Assembly: GCA_024653385.1 (NCBI GenBank)
Contig: JANLFZ010000008.1
Coordinates: 5,321-14,378 of the forward strand
Source: Thermoguttaceae bacterium
Lineage (GTDB): Bacteria; Planctomycetota; Planctomycetia; Pirellulales; Thermoguttaceae
Direction: 5' to 3'
DNA length: 9,058 bases
Positions 5,054 to 9,058 of this stretch are shown in pieces. Position 1 is the first letter of the stretch, and the number at the start of each line of letters is the position of its first letter. The position numbers and the translations under genes were made by a program. The notes under the pieces were generated by a model. The model saw only the letters and a program-made list of their open reading frames with translations, ran no database searches and was not told the origin of the DNA.

Positions 5054-7573
5054 CTACTTATCCTCCGGCGAAGCGTTTCGAATGGTGAATGCTCTCTGGT
5101 ACTTCAGGTAGATAAACGAGCCGCTCAAGACCAGCCCGCCGAGCACGAAGAAGGCGATGATCCGATACATCTGCTCCAGATTGGCCAGATCGAAGAAGAA
5201 CACCTTCGCGGCGACCACGGCGAACAGGGCCAAAGCGGCGTATCGCAAGGCACGCAGGTCCTTCCAGATTCCCGGCAGTAGCAGGCCGATAGCGAACAGC
5301 GACCAGAGGATCGAGACGCCTCCCGGCTGCAAGCCCTCGGCAAAGCAGGTCAAGAAGGTCTTTACTTCCAACGTGAGGAAGATGAAGAGCAAGGCCAGGG
5401 CGGCCCCGCCGAGGAACCGGCCGGCGGCCCGGGCCCGAACGTCGCCGCTTAAGAGCGCAAATCCAAAATACAACATCGCGATGATCGCTCCAAAATCCAC
5501 GAGCCGCATCGCCATATCCCGCAGCGAGTACTCGCCCGCGTAATACAAGTCCCCGCGGACTGCCCAGGCCGGCAGGTCGAACACGAAGAGCTTGACCACC
5601 ACGGCCGCAACGGCCAGGACAAGCACGGCCAGGAGCGCGGCACTAGGCCGCGCCACGTACTCGTACACCAGAAAGACGCATAGCACAACCCAGAGGACGG
5701 ACAGGATGGGGAGCCGCATCGGAGGGTAGAGATAGAGAAAGGTCCGGTTCAGCTCGAGGTGCAGGAAGAGGAAGAGCATGGCGATCGTGCCAATCACGGC
5801 CAGACGCACGGCCCAGCGCTGTCGAATCCACACGGCCATGTCGTTGGCTTTCTCGAGGGTCAGACCGGAGGTGGCCAGCGGCGACTTGAGCAGGCGGAAC
5901 GCCCCGGCCATCGAGCCGATCGGGATGCCGAAGGCCACCAGTCGTTCCACCATCTGCCAAAGGTAGTCGGCCAGCGGCAGGTCTGCCGGCCGCGGCATCC
6001 CCCGCCCGTATTGGTGCGGCAGATCGAGGAAACAGAATCGAGCGATCACAATGAGGTAAAGCACGTAGGCCAGGTGCCGCAGGAATTCGCTATTGAGCTT
6101 TCCGGCGATCCACAACATCACAAGCGCCTGAATCGCCCAACTTACCGTGATCCACTCGCGTGACAACACCAGCGGCACGGTCACGGCCAGGAAGAACGCC
6201 GAAAGTCCGATGAACGAGAACAACAACTCCCGATCCAAGAGCCTCCGCACCAGGAAGTACCATACATGGGCCACGTAGAAAGCGGCCAGGCCGAGCGTGA
6301 GTACCGCCACCCAGCGGTTCCCGAACCCGGGCTCGGCCAGACCTTTGTGTACGGCGAACTCCTCGATGAGTTGATAGCCCACGACAAAGTAGATCCCGGC
6401 GTTGACCAACAGCCCGATCGGCTCCAACAGCGTCGACTTCGTGCGGTTGACCAGGTTGAAAAGGAAGACGATGGTCGAGAAAAGCACGAAGAAGCCGGTC
6501 AAAAACGGCATGACCTGCCAGAAATGCTCGACCTGGTAAGGCTTGGCGTCCATCGCGCCAAAAAACAGCCCATAGGTCAGTATGAAACTCAGGTAGTTCA
6601 ACAGGTGCCAGTTCTTCTTGTAGCTGATTCCCAGAACGCCGGCGCCCAAGAGCAACACATAGCCGAACAACCCGACGAAATCCACGACACCGGTGCGGAG
6701 CATGATCGGCGTGCAGTAGCCGCCGAGGATTCCCAGGATCGCCACGGCCATCGAGTTGGCGCGTACGGCGATGCCCCCCGCGCCCACGGTGATCAGCACC
6801 ATGAGGACGAACGCGATGGCCAAGGCCGGCACGGTGCCCAGCGGCGTCGCCAGGTCCTGAATGAGGTGGTACCAGTGGAACGCGGCGAAGACGCTGAAGT
6901 ACAAGGCGGCGATGCCGGCGCCGATCAGTCCTTGCGCGAACGCGTGGTACTTCTTGCCCAGCATGTGGATACCGGCCACCAGCATGCCCGCGCCGAACAG
7001 GATCGAAAGGGCCACGCGGCCCAAGGGCGGCACGATCCCGCGTTCGACGGAGAACTTCAGGAAGAAGCCGATGGCCATGACGAGGATGACCACCCCAATG
7101 CGCAGGAGCCACGTGCTGGCGATGGCGAACTCCATCGAGACGCCGACCGGCCGGTGCTCCTCGCCCACGACGAGCCAGTTCCAAATGCGGCCGAGGATTT
7201 CCTTGGCCGCGGTTTCGAGGCGACTGGGTGTCCGAGTGGGGACCTCGACGGGCGTGGGGGGGATCGGTGGCGGTGCCATGATCTCTGGCGTAATGACGAG
7301 CGGAGCTTCGGCCGGCCGAGTTGCCGGCTGCTCGCGCTCAGGCGCGGGGGGGCTGGGCGGGGTCTTCGGACCGACGGCCTGTTCGATCAACTGGCGGGCC
7401 CGCCGCATTTCCTCCCGGACCGCGCGCAAGATCCCATAAACCTGATCCGCCAGGTCCCGTTGCTGCCGGAGTACCTTGGCCATCATGACCACCAAGGTGA
7501 TCGGGAGCACCAACAGGGCAAGGATGGTACCCACGACCAACACCAGCCAGAGGAATAGCTCGAAGCCGTACAT
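5054..7573 (-). CDS. DUF2339 family polytopic membrane protein
   Basis: From ATG 7573 the product has 839 residues. It has an N-terminal helix (about 5-31), a coiled-coil-like stretch (33-65, KVLRQQRDLADQVYGILRA...), a Pro-rich linker (71-116), and then many membrane helices from about 154 to 822. The family core is plain: WLLRIGVVILVMAIGFFLKF (155-174), VERGIVPPLGRVALSI, and YHAFAQGLIGAGIAALYFSVFAA (209-231). Three related segments end helices: RFCFLDL (512-518), KLFVFDL (661-667) and KVFFFDLANLEQMYRIIAFF (790-809). AGGAG at 7583-7587, 9 nt upstream, supports ATG 7573; the frame is open to GTG 7630, which lacks a ribosome site. Length is in the usual range for the family. Function is unknown; the protein sits in the inner membrane and is expected to pair with the DUF3999 protein encoded just downstream. 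Confidence 0.88.
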   Translation of the reverse strand: MYGFELFLWLVLVVGTILALLVLPITLVVMMAKVLRQQRDLADQVYGILRAVREEMRRARQLIEQAVGPKTPPSPPAPEREQPATRPAEAPLVITPEIMAPPPIPPTPVEVPTRTPSRLETAAKEILGRIWNWLVVGEEHRPVGVSMEFAIASTWLLRIGVVILVMAIGFFLKFSVERGIVPPLGRVALSILFGAGMLVAGIHMLGKKYHAFAQGLIGAGIAALYFSVFAAFHWYHLIQDLATPLGTVPALAIAFVLMVLITVGAGGIAVRANSMAVAILGILGGYCTPIMLRTGVVDFVGLFGYVLLLGAGVLGISYKKNWHLLNYLSFILTYGLFFGAMDAKPYQVEHFWQVMPFLTGFFVLFSTIVFLFNLVNRTKSTLLEPIGLLVNAGIYFVVGYQLIEEFAVHKGLAEPGFGNRWVAVLTLGLAAFYVAHVWYFLVRRLLDRELLFSFIGLSAFFLAVTVPLVLSREWITVSWAIQALVMLWIAGKLNSEFLRHLAYVLYLIVIARFCFLDLPHQYGRGMPRPADLPLADYLWQMVERLVAFGIPIGSMAGAFRLLKSPLATSGLTLEKANDMAVWIRQRWAVRLAVIGTIAMLFLFLHLELNRTFLYLYPPMRLPILSVLWVVLCVFLVYEYVARPSAALLAVLVLAVAAVVVKLFVFDLPAWAVRGDLYYAGEYSLRDMAMRLVDFGAIIAMLYFGFALLSGDVRARAAGRFLGGAALALLFIFLTLEVKTFLTCFAEGLQPGGVSILWSLFAIGLLLPGIWKDLRALRYAALALFAVVAAKVFFFDLANLEQMYRIIAFFVLGGLVLSGSFIYLKYQRAFTIRNASPEDK
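5061..5066 (-). promoter_or_regulatory. Strong ribosome binding site of DUF3999 inside the DUF2339 gene end
   Basis: The minus strand reads GGAGGA here, 9 nt before ATG 5051, and lies within the last codons of the DUF2339 gene (stop at 5054-5056). This placement suggests that ribosomes finishing DUF2339 re-initiate on DUF3999, keeping the two products in fixed ratio. Confidence 0.75.
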
Positions 7574-7610
7574 GCTGCGCGACTCCTGGTTCGGCCTGGG
7601 ACCAAGGCGT

Positions 7611-7616
7611 ATTATG
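7611..7616 (-). promoter_or_regulatory. Possible -10 box for the DUF2339-DUF3999 operon
   Basis: The minus strand reads CATAAT (five of six -10 bases), about 38 nt before ATG 7573, which would give a leader of roughly 30 nt. No recognisable -35 box lies 16-18 bp upstream (the bases there are G-rich), so the promoter would need an activator or another sigma factor. If real, it excludes the alternative GTG 7630 start. Confidence 0.25.
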
Positions 7617-7652
7617 GACGATGATATCACACCCCCCTGGCGGGCCGCGACA

Positions 7653-7698
7653 CGGCTGGCACCAAATCGTCTTCAAGTGTGTGATGGTTGCCAAGCCG
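7653..7698. repeat. Bulged inverted repeat upstream of DUF2339
   Basis: CGGCTGGCACCA (7653-7664) pairs with TGGTTGCCAAGCCG (7685-7698) over 12 base pairs, with two single-nucleotide bulges (T7688 or T7689, and A7693 or A7694) and a 20-nt loop. Bulged stems of this sort are more typical of structured RNA than of a protein operator. It lies about 80 to 125 nt upstream of ATG 7573, beyond the possible -10 box, so whether it is transcribed is unknown. Confidence 0.35.
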
Positions 7699-7763
7699 CA
7701 GGGGTACGTCGCGACCGATCGCCCCTGGCGGCCTCGTCTTGTGCCCGTGTGCGGTTAACCACA

Positions 7764-7814
7764 ATGCTAGCACTTCGAGCACCGCAATGCCTTGTATGCT
7801 AGCACTGCTAGCAT
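7764..7814. promoter_or_regulatory. Two CTAG-rich operator-like palindromes
   Basis: Bases 7796-7814 form a perfect 19-bp palindrome, ATGCTAGCACTGCTAGCAT (9-bp arms around one central C). Bases 7764-7782 (ATGCTAGCACTTCGAGCAC) match it at 16 of 19 positions. The copies start 32 bp apart, about three helical turns, so two dimers could bind the same DNA face. This arrangement is typical of a repressor or activator operator pair. No regulator gene is adjacent, and the target could be the DUF2339 operon (ATG about 190 bp away), the C26-like gene (ATG about 420 bp away), or both. Confidence 0.55.
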
Positions 7815-7834
7815 GACGAAATCTAGGCAATCGC

Positions 7835-7863
7835 TTGCGGTCGAAAACCGGCTTTTCTACACT
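7835..7863 (+). promoter_or_regulatory. Possible promoter for the C26-like gene
   Basis: TTGCGG (7835-7840) and TACACT (7858-7863) are 17 bp apart. The -35 matches three of six and the -10 four of six consensus bases. It lies 20 bp downstream of the perfect palindrome, where an activator bound upstream could contact polymerase. The leader to ATG 8234 would be long, about 365 nt. This is a weak match and a guess. Confidence 0.18.
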
Positions 7864-8105
7864 CCGCCGAATCTTTGCGGCGCACTCAAATGCTGTTCGA
7901 GAGAGCATGTTGGCACCAAGAAAACTGCTTGTCGCTGACCACTCTTGGCGTGCTATTTGAGCACCGACGCAATCGCAGGGGCAAACGGTAAGGGATGATC
8001 GTGCCGTGGGCGGGGCCCAAGGATGGTTCCGCCCTGGCGGGAGTGATGAGGGGGACCGGGCGTCAAGGATCGACATGCCTCGCCGACTCCAAATGGGCGA
8101 TCGTT

Positions 8106-8119
8106 GGTACTGCGGTACC
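8106..8119 (+). repeat. Short perfect hairpin upstream of the C26-like gene
   Basis: GGTAC (8106-8110) and GTACC (8115-8119) pair around a four-base loop, TGCG. A longer-range pair, CGGGGA (8146-8151) with TCCCCG (8172-8177), and a seven-T run (8196-8202) follow before the gene. The T-run is 18 nt after the second stem, too far for an ordinary intrinsic terminator. Confidence 0.25.
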
Positions 8120-8233
8120 GGGAAAGAGTCCCTTCGCGCCGCCCTCGGGGATCTCGCCGTGGTTCCCGAAGTCCCCGCTTCCACAAGGTCTCTGGTTTTT
8201 TTCGAGGCACACGACGTGCCCAAGGAGAACGCC

Positions 8234-8986
8234 ATGAGGAACGACAAGCCGTTGGTGGGATTGAATCTCGACTACCGGGCCGCCCGAAAGGACCAGCCGG
8301 CCTTCGCCTTCCTGTGCGCCGGGTACTTCGACGCGCTGGCGAAGGTTGGGGCGATTCCGATGGTCCTGCCCCCGATCGAGGACGAGGACGACATCGAGCG
8401 CATGTTGGATCTCCTCGACGGTGTGGTGCTGATCGGCGGAGCCGATCTCGATCCCCGGCGCGACGGCTTCATGCTGCATCCCTCGGTCCGCCTGATGGAT
8501 CCGCGGCGTGAGGACTTCGACCGCACCCTGATGAAACTCATCGCCCGGCGCCGCATGCCCGTGTTCGGCATCGGCGTGGGGATGCAACTGCTGAACGTCA
8601 CCCAGGGGGGCAATCTGTTCCTTCACATCCCCGAGGACATGCCGCGTGCCATTCCCCATTGCGACCCGACCGATCCCAACCACCGGCACGCCCTGGTCGT
8701 GACGCCGGGTTCCTTGATGGAACGGGTTTACGGCGAAGGCGAAATCCGTGTCAACAGCATGCACCACATGGCGGTGGACGAGGTGGCACCGGGATTCGCG
8801 GTGACCGCCCGCTGCCCCGATGGCGTCGTCGAGGCCATTGAGAGCGTCATGGACGACTGGTTCGCCTTCGGCACCCAGTTCCATCCCGAGGCCGATTCGG
8901 CCACTGCGCTCGACCTGCGGATCTTCGAGGAGTTTCTGGCGGGCGTCACCGGCCGCGAGATCGAAGAGGTCCGGCTGGTCGCCTGA
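8234..8986 (+). CDS. Peptidase C26-like (gamma-glutamyl hydrolase fold) protein lacking the catalytic Cys
   Basis: The 250-residue protein has the class I glutamine-amidotransferase fold of the C26 family (PuuD-like gamma-glutamyl-GABA hydrolases). Landmarks in order: LIGGADLDP (67-73 region), the nucleophile elbow VFGIGVGMQLLNVTQGG (110-126), VNSMHHMAVDEVAPGFAVTA (173-192), and GTQFHPEADSATALDLRIFEEFL (213-235). His217 and Glu219 of the catalytic triad are kept, but the nucleophilic Cys of the usual GICRGMQ is Gly114 (codon 8573-8575, GGC) and the following Arg is Val115. Normal gamma-glutamyl hydrolysis through a thioester is therefore not expected; it may be a binding or regulatory pseudoenzyme. 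AAGGAG at 8222-8227, 6 nt before ATG 8234, fixes the start; the open frame back to GTG 8006 adds 76 unrelated residues. The rest of the fold is intact, so this is not a decayed gene. A hairpin follows. Confidence 0.85.
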   Translation: MRNDKPLVGLNLDYRAARKDQPAFAFLCAGYFDALAKVGAIPMVLPPIEDEDDIERMLDLLDGVVLIGGADLDPRRDGFMLHPSVRLMDPRREDFDRTLMKLIARRRMPVFGIGVGMQLLNVTQGGNLFLHIPEDMPRAIPHCDPTDPNHRHALVVTPGSLMERVYGEGEIRVNSMHHMAVDEVAPGFAVTARCPDGVVEAIESVMDDWFAFGTQFHPEADSATALDLRIFEEFLAGVTGREIEEVRLVA

Positions 8987-9025
8987 GATGGCCGAGGTCC
9001 TGCGTTTCGAACCGCCTGGGGCGCC

Positions 9026-9058
9026 CTGCGCACGCCGAGGGTCCAGCGGCGTGCGCAG
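9026..9058 (+). terminator. Perfect 11-bp hairpin after the C26-like gene
   Basis: CTGCGCACGCC (9026-9036) and GGCGTGCGCAG (9048-9058) are exact complements around an 11-nt loop. The hairpin begins 40 nt after the stop codon, as expected for a transcription terminator. The window ends at its last base, so a following T-run cannot be checked and the stem may extend further (C9025 could pair with a G at 9059). Confidence 0.55.

Larger units (their letters stand above)
7631..8233. other. Long intergenic region without a convincing gene
   Basis: About 600 bp separate the DUF2339 operon from the C26-like gene. Open frames on both strands cross it (for example minus 8247 to 7627 and plus 7995 to 8237), but their translations are low-complexity, lack recognisable domains and have no ribosome sites. 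The region holds a bulged hairpin (7653-7698), the palindrome GGTTAACC (7753-7760), the paired CTAG-rich palindromes (7764-7814), a possible plus-strand promoter (7835-7863), a short hairpin (8106-8119) and a seven-T run (8196-8202). The octamer CCTGGCGG occurs three times (7636-7643, 7724-7731, 8033-8040). The region may also hide a small RNA, which I cannot establish. Confidence 0.5.

Noticed and set aside
6266..7558. 430-residue plus-strand open frame opposite DUF2339, and similar long antisense frames at 4362-5000 and 8063-8884
   Set aside because: High-GC shadow frames: sequence rich in Gln, His, Asp and Arg, mirrored from hydrophobic or charged codons of the real genes, with no domain or ribosome site.
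8100..8202. T-box-like riboswitch, suggested by GCGGTACC, a later GTCCCTT and a T-run
   Set aside because: The conserved AGGGTGGNACCGCG element is not present, no specifier-stem pattern is visible, and the downstream gene is not one usually controlled by a T-box.
8006..8233. N-terminal extension of the C26-like protein to GTG 8006
   Set aside because: The added 76 residues do not resemble the family, whereas ATG 8234 has a well-spaced AAGGAG and starts right at the conserved first strand.
7627..8247. 206-residue minus-strand open frame filling the intergenic region
   Set aside because: Low-complexity translation with no recognisable motif; it spans palindromes and hairpins and overlaps the start of both flanking genes.
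8988..9058. Possible next gene starting at ATG 8988 (MAEVLRFEPPGAPCARR...)
   Set aside because: It has no properly spaced ribosome site, and the 11-bp terminator-like hairpin lies inside the frame. With only 23 codons visible, it cannot be supported; sequence to the right would settle it.

Overview
The window looks like chromosomal DNA from a high-GC Gram-negative bacterium, most likely a planctomycete of the Pirellulales type. The best clue is the beta-barrel protein at 2418-3398. Its SVGGFIGLMEGG start, its GGLRLGWDCGNYWGMETR strand and its GGLEYRFG...YWPW end resemble, from memory, a family of planctomycete outer-membrane barrels. The taxonomic call is an inference; no marker RNA gene is present. 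I see no mobile element, CRISPR array, tRNA or rRNA.

Layout. (1) 1-102, minus: the first 34 codons of an exported protein that runs off the left edge. (2) 206-2395, plus: rsmD (16S rRNA guanine methyltransferase), a small cupin, a degenerate single-domain response regulator and a pterin-4a-carbinolamine dehydratase. The rsmD-cupin pair is tightly spaced; the other two follow longer gaps. (3) 2418-3398, minus: the outer-membrane barrel, behind a near-consensus sigma-70-type promoter with an 8-bp tandem repeat just upstream. (4) 3651-7573, minus: a coupled two-gene operon of a polytopic DUF2339 membrane protein and an exported, C-terminally anchored DUF3999 protein, followed by a hairpin. (5) 7574-8233: about 660 bp without a convincing gene. 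It holds two related copies of a CTAG-rich palindrome (operator-like) and a bulged hairpin. (6) 8234-8986, plus: a class I glutamine-amidotransferase-fold protein of the peptidase C26 family in which the nucleophilic Cys is Gly, followed by an 11-bp hairpin at the right edge.

How the genes relate: rsmD is housekeeping (ribosome modification). DUF2339 and DUF3999 form the clearest functional unit, probably an inner-membrane and periplasmic complex of unknown role. The most noteworthy points are the active-site loss in the C26 protein, the receiver domain without its acidic pair, and the paired CTAG-rich palindromes between the DUF2339 operon and the C26 gene. I cannot show that these form one system; the window is mostly ordinary core-genome content with a few odd members.
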